From the NCBI GenBank assembly GCA_031430695.1, contig JANPBZ010000009.1, forward strand, positions 1-54,180: a stretch of 54,180 bases of DNA, written 5' to 3'. A program made the position numbers and the translations under genes. This stretch comes from JAENVT01 sp031430695. Lineage in GTDB: Bacteria > Actinomycetota > Acidimicrobiia > Acidimicrobiales > Ilumatobacteraceae. A model generated the notes under the pieces. It was not told the origin of the DNA. It saw only the letters and a list, made by a program, of their open reading frames with translations, and searched no databases. Below, in pieces: positions 8,172-17,054 of the stretch. Every line of letters begins with the position of its first letter. The first letter of the stretch is position 1.

Positions 8172-8804
8172 TCAGTCGTGTGACGCGGCCGACTGACGCG
8201 CCTCGCGGCGGTGGCGTCGGATCTCGTTCGCTACGGGGAGCAGCGAGATGGCGACGATCACCACAGCGGCGACCTCGAGGTTCTTCTCGATGAACTCGAT
8301 CTCGCCGAGGAAATAGCCGAGGGTGGTGATGCCGATGCCCCACAGAAACCCGCCGACCAGGTTGTAGGTGACGAACGTGCGATACCGCATCTCGGCCACG
8401 CCGGCCACGATCGGCGTGAACGTGCGAACGATCGGGACGAACCTCGCCAACACAATCGCAAATGGCCCGCGACGTTCGAAGAACGCGTGAGCCTTGGCCA
8501 GGTTGGTCGGATTGAACAGCCGGCTCTTCGGACGGTCGAACAATGGCGGCCCGACCTTGCGGCCGAACAAATAGCCGACCTGGTCGCCTGCCACAGCAGC
8601 GACAAAGATCACTCCGGCGGTCACTGGCAGCGGCGGCAGCACGTTGCCACCGGCCGACGACGACAGGAACCCGGCGATGAACAGCAGCGAGTCGCCGGGC
8701 AGGAAGAAGCCGATCAGCAGCCCGCTCTCGGCGAAGACGATTGCTGCGGCGAGTGCCAGCCCGCCCCGATCGAGCCAACCTTCGATGTCGAATAGGGCGA
8801 GCAC
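8172..8804 (-). CDS. DedA-family membrane protein
   Basis: A 210-residue polytopic inner-membrane protein of the DedA/SNARE-associated-Golgi superfamily, members of which act as lipid scramblases or transporters. Key motifs are the acidic residue and loop in 'IVFAESGLLIGFFLPGDSLL', then 'AGDQVGYLFGRKVGPPLFD', and the arginine motif 'LARFVPIVRTFTPIVAGVAE', followed by 'YNLVGGFLWGIGITTLGYFL'. All are present, so the protein looks functional. The C-terminus is short and basic. It lies 16 bp downstream of the hppA stop on the same strand and could be read through from that gene. The transported lipid is unknown. Confidence 0.92.
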   Translation of the reverse strand: MLALFDIEGWLDRGGLALAAAIVFAESGLLIGFFLPGDSLLFIAGFLSSSAGGNVLPPLPVTAGVIFVAAVAGDQVGYLFGRKVGPPLFDRPKSRLFNPTNLAKAHAFFERRGPFAIVLARFVPIVRTFTPIVAGVAEMRYRTFVTYNLVGGFLWGIGITTLGYFLGEIEFIEKNLEVAAVVIVAISLLPVANEIRRHRREARQSAASHD

Positions 8805-8820
8805 GTAGAGCGTGGAACGA

Positions 8821-11127
8821 TCAGCTGTCGGTCGCGCTCATGATCGACCCTGACTTGCGGTTGGAGAAGATCACCGCACCGATCAGGACCGCCAGCGCAC
8901 CAGCGGCAATCGAGAAGCGAGCACCGTCGTTGTCCTTGAGGCTGATGATCGCCGGCAGGATCAACAGCGAGACCAGGTTCATCACCTTGATCAACGGGTT
9001 CAGCGCCGGGCCGGCGGTGTCTTTGAACGGATCGCCAACCGTGTCGGCGATCACAGCGGCGCGGTACGGGTCGCTGCCCTTGCCGCCGTGGTGGCCGTCT
9101 TCGATGTACTTCTTGGCGTTGTCCCACGCGCCACCCGAGTTCGAGAGGTAGTTGGCCATCAGTTGGCCGACGAGGATGACCGCAGCCAGGAATGCGCCGA
9201 GTGCCAAGAAGTTGATACCGAAGCCGATGACAACTGGGGTGAGCACAGCGAGCAGGGCCGGGGTGGCCAGTTCACGCAGCGATGCCTCGGTGCAGATGTC
9301 GATGACGGGGCCGTATTCCGGCAGCTTCTCGCCTCTCATGATCTTGCCGTCGGCGAACTGCTTGCGGACTTCTTGCACGACGACGCCAGCGGTGCGGCCA
9401 ACGGCGCGGATGGCCAGCGCGCTGAACAGGAACGGCACGGCGCCGCCGATCAGCAGGCCGATGAAGATCTTCGGATCGGCGACGTTGATCTGCAGTTCGG
9501 GCAGGTCGAACGCGCCCCGCAGGCGGTCGGTGATCTCGAGATTGAGTTCGCCAGCCGCAGTTTCGATGAAGCTGGCAAACAGGGCGACGGCGGCGATCAC
9601 AGCGGAGCCGATCGCGAATCCCTTGGTGACTGCCTTGGTGGTGTTGCCGACTGCATCGAGGCTGACCATGATCCGCTCAGGTTCGCCGTGGAACTCGCCG
9701 CTCATCTCGGCAATACCGGCGGCGTTGTCGCTGACCGGGCCGAACGTGTCCTCGGAGACGATGATGCCCGTCGTGGCCAGCATGCCCATGCCGCACAAGG
9801 CGACGAGGTAGAACGAGAACTGCAGGTTTCCGCCACCCAGAGCCAAGGCCGAGGCGATTGCAATGGCAATGGCGATGACCGCGTAGACCGCGCTCTCCAT
9901 GCCGCTGGCGGTACCCGCCAGGATCGCGGTGGCCGGTCCGGTCTCGGCAGCCTCGGCGATGTCCTTGACGGGTGAGTGGTGCGTCGCGGTGAAGTACTCG
10001 GTCAGTCGACTGATCAGCTGGGCCAGCACCAAACCGATGGCGACGGCGCCGAAGCACTTCCAGCCGGCGTTGTCGAAGTCGTTGCCGACATACATCAGCG
10101 AAACGATCAACGTACCGACGAGCGTCAGTGAACCTGCAACGAGGAAGCCCTTGTTGATCGGCTTGAGAGCGTTCGTCTCGCCCTCTTTCGCCTTGACGAA
10201 GAAGATGCCGATGATCGAGGCAACGACGCCGATCGCACGAGCCGCGAGCGGGAAGATGAGGCCGAGCGCCGGGTTGGCACCGATCGAGTTGAAGGCGGCG
10301 ACGCCGAGAATGATCGAGGCGACAAGCGTGACCTCGTAGCTCTCGAACAGGTCGGCGGCCATACCGGCGCAGTCGCCGACGTTGTCGCCCACGTTGTCGG
10401 CAATGGTTGCCGGGTTGCGCGGGTCGTCTTCAGGAATGCCGGCTTCGACCTTGCCAACCAGGTCGGCGCCGACGTCGGCTGCCTTGGTGAAGATGCCGCC
10501 GCCGACACGCAAGAACAGCGCCAGCAGCGACCCGCCGAAGCCGAAGCCGACGAGGATGACCGACGAGGTGTTCTGGAAGAGGATGATGATCACGGTCGCA
10601 CCGAGCAGGCCGAGCCCGACGGTGAACATTCCGGCAACGCCGCCGGTGCGGAAAGCGACGGTCAATGCCTTGGGCATCGAGCCGGTCTTGGCTGCGGCAG
10701 CGGTACGAACGTTGCCACGAGTGGCCAACGTCATGCCGATGAGCCCGGTGGCGCCGGACGCTACGCAGCCAAGGATGAACGCAAGGGTACGCCACGTTCC
10801 GGCCAGCCCGAAGCTGAGGGCCTCACTGCCGTCGGGCTTGTTGATCGACGTGGACGTCAGGAACACGATGATCGCCAGCGGTATGAGGATCATGCCGATG
10901 GTCTTGAACTGGCGCCGTAAGTAGGCGGATGCACCCTCTTGGATCGCCTTGGCGATCTCTTTCATCTTCGGTGTGCCTTCGTCATGGGCCATGACGTTCT
11001 TCGCCAGCAGGAGGCCGACGACAATGGCCACGAGAGCTGCTGCGACCGACAGCAAGAGCACTGCCCACTCGCCGCCCTTGAGGATGAAGTCTTGGTAGCC
11101 GCCTTCGGCAGCAATCAGTGATGACAC
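8821..11127 (-). CDS. hppA: K+-independent H+-translocating membrane pyrophosphatase
   Basis: A 768-residue membrane-integral pyrophosphatase with about 16 transmembrane helices that couples PPi hydrolysis to cation pumping. Substrate motifs are 'DVGADLVGKVEAGIPEDD', 'DNVGDNVGDCAGMAADLFES' and the C-terminal 'ADTVGDPFKDTAGPALNPLI'. The segment 'GNTTKAVTKGFAIGSA' has Lys where K+-dependent enzymes have Ala, which is diagnostic of the K+-independent, proton-pumping subfamily. I place the start at the GTG at 11127 ('VSSLIAAEGGYQDF') because GGAG lies 8 bp upstream. A longer frame starting at 11292 would overlap sdhC and adds non-family sequence. The gene diverges from sdhCAB across a 158-bp gap with no other gene. 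Confidence 0.95.
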   Translation of the reverse strand: MSSLIAAEGGYQDFILKGGEWAVLLLSVAAALVAIVVGLLLAKNVMAHDEGTPKMKEIAKAIQEGASAYLRRQFKTIGMILIPLAIIVFLTSTSINKPDGSEALSFGLAGTWRTLAFILGCVASGATGLIGMTLATRGNVRTAAAAKTGSMPKALTVAFRTGGVAGMFTVGLGLLGATVIIILFQNTSSVILVGFGFGGSLLALFLRVGGGIFTKAADVGADLVGKVEAGIPEDDPRNPATIADNVGDNVGDCAGMAADLFESYEVTLVASIILGVAAFNSIGANPALGLIFPLAARAIGVVASIIGIFFVKAKEGETNALKPINKGFLVAGSLTLVGTLIVSLMYVGNDFDNAGWKCFGAVAIGLVLAQLISRLTEYFTATHHSPVKDIAEAAETGPATAILAGTASGMESAVYAVIAIAIAIASALALGGGNLQFSFYLVALCGMGMLATTGIIVSEDTFGPVSDNAAGIAEMSGEFHGEPERIMVSLDAVGNTTKAVTKGFAIGSAVIAAVALFASFIETAAGELNLEITDRLRGAFDLPELQINVADPKIFIGLLIGGAVPFLFSALAIRAVGRTAGVVVQEVRKQFADGKIMRGEKLPEYGPVIDICTEASLRELATPALLAVLTPVVIGFGINFLALGAFLAAVILVGQLMANYLSNSGGAWDNAKKYIEDGHHGGKGSDPYRAAVIADTVGDPFKDTAGPALNPLIKVMNLVSLLILPAIISLKDNDGARFSIAAGALAVLIGAVIFSNRKSGSIMSATDS

Positions 11128-11285
11128 CGGTCGTTCTCCGGGAATCTCGGGCGCGCCCAACAGGTGGGGAACGCTTGGTTGGCAAACGTGGAGAGTGTAG
11201 GGACTTTGGAGGGCATCGGGCGAAACGATGAGGGTTTGACGGAAACTTCGTCGGTTCCACGTTGTACGAGTACCGTCGACGGGTG

Positions 11286-12035
11286 ATGGCACAGGCAGTC
11301 TCCTCGCGCGGGCCCGTCACCGGCACTGCAACCACCGGGAAAAAGCGGCGGAAGCTGTTCCTTCTCGATCTCTACAGCACCGCGGTCGGCAAGAAGTACG
11401 CCATGGCACTCAGCGGCATCGCCATGATGGGGTTCGTACTGGCCCACATGATCGGCAACCTGAAGATGTATCTCGGGCCCGAGGACATCAACCACTACGG
11501 CGAGTTCCTCCGCGAGCTCCTGGTGCCGCTCGCACCGCGGACGGTCGTGCTGTGGGGAATGCGACTCGGCCTCCTCGGTGCGGTGATCCTGCACATTCAT
11601 GCCGCCTACAGCCTGACGATACTCAACCGGCACGCACGGTCTGTGAAGTACCAGAGCCCGCGAGACTACGAGGTCGCCAACTTCGCCAGTCGCACCATGC
11701 GCTGGACCGGAATCATCGTGGCGCTGTTCGTGGTCTGGCATCTCGCCGACCTCACCTGGGGATGGGCGAATCCCGGCTACGTCCGCGGCGACGTGTACCG
11801 CAACGTCGATGCTTCGCTGTCTCGGATCCCGGTCGCGGCGTTGTACGTCGTTGCCAACATCGCCCTTGGTGTGCACCTGTTCCACGGTGCATGGAGCCTG
11901 TTCCAGTCGATGGGCTGGAACAATCCGAGGTTCAACAAGTGGCGACGTGGCTTCGCGATCGGTTTTGCCACACTGATCGTGGTCGGCAACGTGTCGTTCC
12001 CGATCGCCGTGCTGGCCGGAATCGTGGAGAGCTGA
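11286..12035 (+). CDS. sdhC: Succinate dehydrogenase cytochrome b subunit
   Basis: A 249-residue single-subunit membrane anchor of the b558 type (five helices, no SdhD), which binds haem and quinone for complex II. Helices with histidines typical of haem ligands are visible in 'GFVLAHMIGNLKMYLGPEDI', 'LHIHAAYSLTILNRHAR', 'VVWHLADLTWGWANPGYVRG' and 'GVHLFHGAWSLFQSMGW'. I use the ATG at 11286 ('MAQAVSSRG'); an ATG at 11262 would add eight residues. sdhA begins one base after the stop, so the subunits are made together. A TTGACG hexamer about 45 bp upstream may be a -35 element, but no clear -10 is seen. Confidence 0.95.
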   Translation: MAQAVSSRGPVTGTATTGKKRRKLFLLDLYSTAVGKKYAMALSGIAMMGFVLAHMIGNLKMYLGPEDINHYGEFLRELLVPLAPRTVVLWGMRLGLLGAVILHIHAAYSLTILNRHARSVKYQSPRDYEVANFASRTMRWTGIIVALFVVWHLADLTWGWANPGYVRGDVYRNVDASLSRIPVAALYVVANIALGVHLFHGAWSLFQSMGWNNPRFNKWRRGFAIGFATLIVVGNVSFPIAVLAGIVES

Positions 12036-12036
12036 G

Positions 12037-13959
12037 ATGTCAGTAGCACTCGACGCCAAGATCCCCGCCGGTTCCATCGAGGACAAGTGGGACACCTACA
12101 AGAGCGACATGAAGTTGGTCAATCCCAACAACAAGCGCAAGTTCAAGGTGATCGTCATCGGCACCGGCCTGGCGGGCGCGTCGGCCGCGGCGACGATGGC
12201 AGAACTCGGCTACCAGGTCGACGCGTTCACGTTCCACGATTCGCCGCGGCGTGCCCACTCGATCGCTGCGCAGGGCGGCATCAATGCCGCCAAGAACTAT
12301 CGCGGTGACGGCGACTCGGTGCACCGCCTCTTCTACGACACCGTCAAGGGCGGCGACTTCCGGGCCCGCGAGGGCAACGTGCATCGCCTCGCCCAGGTCA
12401 GTGTCGACATCATCGACCAGATGGTCGCCCAGGGTGTTCCGTTTGCCCGCGAGTACGGCGGCCTGCTCGACAACCGCTCGTTCGGCGGGGCGCAGGTCAG
12501 TCGCACGTTCTATGCACGTGGCCAGACGGGGCAGCAGTTGTTGCTGGGCGCCTACCAGCAGTTGGCCCGCCAGATCGGGCTCGGGGGCGTGCGCCTGTTC
12601 AATCGCGTCGAACTGGTCGACACCGTCGTGATCGACGGTCGGTGCGCCGGCATCGTCACCCGCGACCTGATGACCGGCGAGGTGCAATCGCACGCGGCGC
12701 ACGCCGTGGTGTTGGCCACCGGCGGCTACGGCAACGTGTTCTTCCTGTCGACGAATGCGATGAACTGCAACGTCACGGCTGCATGGCGTGCGCATCAACG
12801 CGGCGCGTATTTCGCCAACCCCTGCTACACGCAGATCCACCCCACATGCATTCCGCAGGCTGACGACACGCAGTCCAAGCTCACGTTGATGAGCGAGTCG
12901 TTGCGCAACGACGGCCGGGTGTGGGTGCCGAAGAATGTCGACGAGCGACGCCCCGTCGACGAGATTCCCGAGGCTGATCGCGACTACTACCTCGAGCGGA
13001 TGTATCCGAGCTACGGCAACCTCGCCCCTCGCGATATCTCGTCGCGTGCCGCCAAACGCGCGGTCGACACCGGTCGTGGCGTCGGCCCGCTGAAGAACGG
13101 CGTCTACCTCGACTTTGCCGATGCAATCCAGCGCATCGGTTACGACACCGTGTACGAGCGCTACTCGAACCTGTTCGAGATGTACGAGCGCATCACCGGC
13201 GAAAACCCCACCAAGATGCCCATGCGCATCTATCCGGCCAGTCACTACACCATGGGTGGTTTGTGGGTCGACTACGAGTTGATGACCACCGTGCCCGGCC
13301 TGTATTGCGCGGGCGAGGCCAACTTCAGCGACCACGGCGCCAACCGGCTGGGTGCATCGGCGCTGATGCAGGGTTTGGCCGATGGATACTTCGTGCTGCC
13401 GTACACCATCGGCAACTACCTGGCTCCGCTGCTGGGCACGGCGATGCCCGACACCGACCACCCCGAGTTCAAAGCGGCCGAGGCTGCTGCCGTGCAACGG
13501 TTCCAGGGATACCTCGACATCAAGGGCACGCGCTCGCCCGATTGGTTCCATCGTGAGCTCGGCAAGATCATCTGGGACTACTGCGGCATGGAGCGAACCG
13601 AGGAAGGCCTCGAGAAGGCGCTGTCCGAACTGCCTGCGCTGTACGGCGAGTTCCAGAAAGACCTGCGGGTCACCGGCGACGGCACCTCGACGAATCAGAC
13701 GCTCGAGAAGGCCGGCAGGGTCGACGACTTCTTCCAGCTCGGCATGCTGATGTGTCGCGACGCGCTGGAGCGCAGGGAGAGTTGCGGCGGTCACTTCCGC
13801 TCCGAGTATCAAGACGCAGAGGGCGAAGCCAAGCGCGACGACGAGAACTTCGCGCACGTCGCTGCTTGGGAATGGACCGGCGACCCGCTGAAGGCCATCC
13901 GTAACGTCGAAGAGTTGGAGTTCGAAGCTGTGCACCTGGCAACCCGGAGCTACAAGTGA
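12037..13959 (+). CDS. sdhA: Succinate dehydrogenase flavoprotein subunit
   Basis: A 640-residue FAD subunit that oxidises succinate to fumarate. The FAD-binding motif is 'VIVIGTGLAGASAAATMAEL'. The flavin is expected to be attached covalently to the His in 'RRAHSIAAQGGINAAKNYRG'. The substrate-binding and proton-transfer region includes 'QIHPTCIP', 'SRAAKRAVDTGRG' and the C-terminal 'HYTMGGLWVDYELMTTVPGL', then 'GEANFSDHGANRLGASALMQ'. The length is typical of the large SdhA that pairs with a fused b-type SdhC. It lies 1 bp after sdhC and 67 bp before sdhB. Confidence 0.97.
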   Translation: MSVALDAKIPAGSIEDKWDTYKSDMKLVNPNNKRKFKVIVIGTGLAGASAAATMAELGYQVDAFTFHDSPRRAHSIAAQGGINAAKNYRGDGDSVHRLFYDTVKGGDFRAREGNVHRLAQVSVDIIDQMVAQGVPFAREYGGLLDNRSFGGAQVSRTFYARGQTGQQLLLGAYQQLARQIGLGGVRLFNRVELVDTVVIDGRCAGIVTRDLMTGEVQSHAAHAVVLATGGYGNVFFLSTNAMNCNVTAAWRAHQRGAYFANPCYTQIHPTCIPQADDTQSKLTLMSESLRNDGRVWVPKNVDERRPVDEIPEADRDYYLERMYPSYGNLAPRDISSRAAKRAVDTGRGVGPLKNGVYLDFADAIQRIGYDTVYERYSNLFEMYERITGENPTKMPMRIYPASHYTMGGLWVDYELMTTVPGLYCAGEANFSDHGANRLGASALMQGLADGYFVLPYTIGNYLAPLLGTAMPDTDHPEFKAAEAAAVQRFQGYLDIKGTRSPDWFHRELGKIIWDYCGMERTEEGLEKALSELPALYGEFQKDLRVTGDGTSTNQTLEKAGRVDDFFQLGMLMCRDALERRESCGGHFRSEYQDAEGEAKRDDENFAHVAAWEWTGDPLKAIRNVEELEFEAVHLATRSYK

Positions 13960-14026
13960 ACTGTGTCGATGCCTCGCCAGCTCGGACTCGCTTCGCTCGG
14001 ACAATCGGTCGTGTAGGAGCTGGATC

Positions 14027-14803
14027 TTGAGTACTCACCTCACCAACCTCACGTTGAAGATCTGGCGGCAACCGAGCCCCGATGTCGAAGGACATTTCGA
14101 GAGCTACCGCGTCGACTCGATCAGCGACGAGGCGTCGTTCCTGGAACTGCTCGACGTGCTCAACGAGCGACTGATCTCGGAAAATCGCGAAGCTATCGCC
14201 TTCGATCACGACTGCCGTGAGGGCATCTGCGGGACGTGCTCGCTGATGATCGACGGTCAGGCCCACGGGCCGCAGCGCGGCACGGCCACATGCCAGTTGC
14301 ACATGCGCAAGTTCGCATCGGGTCAGGAGATCGTGGTCGAGCCATGGCGCGCCACATCGTTCCCGATCATCAAAGACCTCATGGTCGATCGTGGCACGTT
14401 CGATCGCATCATCGAAAGCGGTGGTTTCATCACCGCCCAGACCGGCGGCGCGCCCGACGCAAACCTGATCCCGATTCCCAAGGTCGTTGCCGACGCATCG
14501 ATGGATGCTGCCGAGTGCATCGGTTGCGGTGCGTGCGTCGCCGCCTGCCCCAACGGTGCCGCCAATCTGTTCACCGCCGCCAAGGTCAGCCATCTCAACC
14601 TGTTGCCGCAAGGTCAGGCCGAGCGGTACAGCCGGGTCGAGGCCATGGTCGAGACCATGGACGAGTACTTCGGTTCGTGTACCAACCACGGCGAGTGCGA
14701 GGCCGCGTGCCCGAAGAGCATCTCGATCGACTTCATCGCCCTCATGCACAAGGACTACCTGAAGGCCAAGTTCGCCAACCGCAAAGAGCTCAGCCGCACC
14801 TAG
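14027..14803 (+). CDS. sdhB: Succinate dehydrogenase iron-sulfur subunit
   Basis: A 258-residue electron-transfer subunit carrying three Fe-S clusters. The [2Fe-2S] ligands are in 'CREGICGTCSLMIDGQ' plus a later Cys ('GTATCQLHMRKF'). The [4Fe-4S] motif is 'CIGCGACVAACPNG', and the [3Fe-4S] motif is in 'CTNHGECEAACPKSISID'. The start is a TTG at 14027: AGGAG lies 7 bp upstream and no in-frame ATG or GTG lies closer to the conserved N-terminus ('HLTNLTLKIWRQP'). It is the last gene of the sdhCAB operon, and a 47-bp palindromic repeat begins 22 bp after the stop. Confidence 0.97.
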   Translation: MSTHLTNLTLKIWRQPSPDVEGHFESYRVDSISDEASFLELLDVLNERLISENREAIAFDHDCREGICGTCSLMIDGQAHGPQRGTATCQLHMRKFASGQEIVVEPWRATSFPIIKDLMVDRGTFDRIIESGGFITAQTGGAPDANLIPIPKVVADASMDAAECIGCGACVAACPNGAANLFTAAKVSHLNLLPQGQAERYSRVEAMVETMDEYFGSCTNHGECEAACPKSISIDFIALMHKDYLKAKFANRKELSRT

Positions 14804-14825
14804 CCTGCGCGCCCAACCCAGGGCC

Positions 14826-14872
14826 GCGTTTGATGACTGGCGCCCCTATGTGGGGCCGGAGTCGTCAGACGT
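14826..14872. repeat. 47-bp palindromic intergenic repeat, copy 1
   Basis: A 47-bp imperfect inverted repeat. Its left arm starts GCGTTTGATGACTGGCGCCC, its loop contains CTATG, and its right arm ends GGAGTCGTCAGACGT. It fills the gap between the convergent ends of sdhB and the GH2 gene. Three more copies of exactly the same length lie at 23668, 46045 and 46107. The transcript would form a long GC-rich hairpin from either strand, so a bidirectional terminator role is possible (inference). Confidence 0.8.
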
Positions 14873-14879
14873 CGTGCGG

Positions 14880-16991
14880 TCAGCGGACGATGGTGCTGAC
14901 GTAGCGATTGGTGGCGACCTCGTCACCATGTTCGACGACCAGGTCGAGCCACAGCTCGCCCGGTTGATCGGCGACGACGAACTGGATCGTGCCGACGCGC
15001 ACGCACGAATCGGGTGGCACGTCGCCACCCCAACGCCAGGCGTGTGACCCGCCAGGCCAGCTGAGCTTCGCCGTGCACACCGTGTCTTCCAGCAAGCGGC
15101 GTACATCGCTGACCACGTGCACGTCGAGTGCCAACGCGGCACCGACCGACAGGGTTTCGGGGAGTCGGTCGGCAACGACGATCACCGGTCGGCAGGCATC
15201 GATAACAGCCTGGTAGGCCAGCTTCGGATGGCGCTCGTGATCGAGCACGCTCCACGACACCATCGGGCCCGCATCGTTGAACATGAAGAAGCAGAATCCA
15301 CCGGTGGGCCGGTACTTCAGCCTCCGCAAGGTCTCGATGTGGTGGCGAAGCACGGTCGCCTGGTAGCGCTGTGTCGCCTCGCGCCACCCGTTGAATGTTG
15401 GATAGTTGGTCGGCGGCACGAACTTCTCGAAGGCATGTAACTGCAGCCCGTGGTGCTCCCGCAAACCTTCCCAATCGAGGTCGGGCCAACGGTGCGGTTC
15501 CATGAACTCGGCGGCAGCCGGCACCGCTTGGGCGCCGAACTCGCTGACGAAGCGCACCATGCGCGGCATCGATGCGGCGAACCCCGCCAGGTCGCGCTCG
15601 TTGCCGTGATACCAGCCGAAGTACAGATGACTGTCGGTGCCGTCGAGCATGGGGAGGTGAGGCAGTACGCCGCTGTGGGCGATCGTCGTGCGCGTCTCGT
15701 CGGCCTGCTCGAACGCTCGCTTCACCCAGCGATCGAGCACGGTCTTGTTCCACGACGGCAGTTGCTGACCGGCGATGTACTGGAACGCTGCCTTGCCGAT
15801 CGGCGCGGTGCGATCGAGGTTGGGTGCCACCGGTTCGTTGTGCGCGCACCACACCGCGATCGACGGATGATGGCCGAGCTGGTCGACCGCTTCACGGGCC
15901 TGGCGCACGGCTTCCTTGCGAATCGAGCGCGCATATCCCCACTGCAGCGGAAAATCCTGCCACAGCAACATGCCCAGTTCGTCGGCAGCGTCGTACAACT
16001 CGGGCCGTGAGATGTGACCATGAACCCGCAGCAGATCGAGGCCGGCCTCGCGGGCCAACTCCACGTCGCGCCGCAGCTCGGCAGGGGTTGCGTCGCCGAG
16101 CGCCATGCGAGCGGGGGCGAGGTTGGCGCCCTTCACGAACATCGGCTCGCCATTGACGAGGAAGACCCAGTCCTGTAGCACGACTTCGCGCAGACCGGTG
16201 CGAACGGTACGCGAGTCGCTGACCACTTCGTCGACCGAGATCTCGACCTCGACATCGGTCAACTCCTGGTCGCCCAGCGTCCATGGCCACCACAAACGGG
16301 GATCGTTGATATCGAGGTTCCAGTCGACCTCGTTGAGGCCTCCCGCCAGCGACTGCTCGTGCTGATCCAGTAACTCGCCGTCGACTCGGGTGGAGACACG
16401 CACCGTCCGCGCCGTGTCACTGTCGAGCCGTGCGTGCAGGCGAAGGTGGGCGCTCGTGTCGTTGACATCGCGGCACAGCACGCGCCAACGGTCGATGCGA
16501 ACCGGGCCGGTCGTCTCGATGCGTACCGGCCGCCACAGACCACCCGGATTCCAGGCCGGATCCATCGCGTCCCAGTTCTGGAACACACCGGTGATCGTGC
16601 GTTTGGCTTTGCGATTGCGTTGCGGCGGGCAGGCCACTTCGACGGCGAGCACGTGTTCGGTGGCGAGGCGCGACAGGCTGGTGATGTCGAAGCTGTGGGG
16701 GAAGAAGTACCCCTCGGGATCGCCTAGATAGGCGCCGTCGAGCCACACATCGGCCTGGTAGAAGACTCCTTCGAGCGTCACGAAATGGCGCTTGCCCTCC
16801 GGCGCCGCGGCCAGGGCGAACCGCTTGCGGTAGATCAACGCGTCGTCGTTGCCGGCGAACGGTGCCAGGTTTCGCCAGTGGCTGGGCACCTCGACCTCGG
16901 GCCAGTCGTCGTCGAAGTAGTCGAGGCCGACGGCGCTGCGCCGACGCTCGTCATCGGCGACATTGGCGCGCCACTGTCCCGACAGATCCAC
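14880..16991 (-). CDS. Glycoside hydrolase family 2, beta-mannosidase-like
   Basis: A 703-residue protein with the GH2 domain order. A jelly-roll sugar-binding domain comes first ('FVTLEGVFYQADVWLDGAYL'), then an immunoglobulin-like middle domain, then a TIM barrel from about residue 285. The acid/base Glu is in 'SIAVWCAHNEPV', and the nucleophile Glu is probably that of 'MVRFVSEFGAQAVP'. 'GVFQNWDAMDPAWNPGGLWR' resembles beta-mannosidase-type members more than beta-galactosidases, but the substrate is inferred. The start is a GTG ('MDLSGQWRANV'), which places the first strand correctly. No signal peptide is seen, so it is cytoplasmic and would act on imported oligosaccharides. The 3' end faces sdhB, with a 47-bp repeat between them. 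Confidence 0.85.
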   Translation of the reverse strand: MDLSGQWRANVADDERRRSAVGLDYFDDDWPEVEVPSHWRNLAPFAGNDDALIYRKRFALAAAPEGKRHFVTLEGVFYQADVWLDGAYLGDPEGYFFPHSFDITSLSRLATEHVLAVEVACPPQRNRKAKRTITGVFQNWDAMDPAWNPGGLWRPVRIETTGPVRIDRWRVLCRDVNDTSAHLRLHARLDSDTARTVRVSTRVDGELLDQHEQSLAGGLNEVDWNLDINDPRLWWPWTLGDQELTDVEVEISVDEVVSDSRTVRTGLREVVLQDWVFLVNGEPMFVKGANLAPARMALGDATPAELRRDVELAREAGLDLLRVHGHISRPELYDAADELGMLLWQDFPLQWGYARSIRKEAVRQAREAVDQLGHHPSIAVWCAHNEPVAPNLDRTAPIGKAAFQYIAGQQLPSWNKTVLDRWVKRAFEQADETRTTIAHSGVLPHLPMLDGTDSHLYFGWYHGNERDLAGFAASMPRMVRFVSEFGAQAVPAAAEFMEPHRWPDLDWEGLREHHGLQLHAFEKFVPPTNYPTFNGWREATQRYQATVLRHHIETLRRLKYRPTGGFCFFMFNDAGPMVSWSVLDHERHPKLAYQAVIDACRPVIVVADRLPETLSVGAALALDVHVVSDVRRLLEDTVCTAKLSWPGGSHAWRWGGDVPPDSCVRVGTIQFVVADQPGELWLDLVVEHGDEVATNRYVSTIVR

Positions 16992-17054
16992 GAGGGCGAG
17001 GATAGGCGCGGCTCGCCCCGGACAGGTGCCGCCGAAAAGCGGTATGGTCGACCT

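Noticed and set aside
11128..11285. A full sigma-70 promoter for sdhCAB
   Set aside because: A TTGACG hexamer is present, but no -10 with acceptable spacing could be identified.
11128..11292. N-terminal extension of the pyrophosphatase to 11292
   Set aside because: It would overlap the sdhC start, adds no family sequence, and a GTG with a good ribosome site is at 11127.
12040..14004. A 654-codon minus-strand open frame opposite sdhA
   Set aside because: It is an exact shadow of sdhA, whose FAD and active-site motifs are unmistakable; the antisense protein has no recognisable domain.
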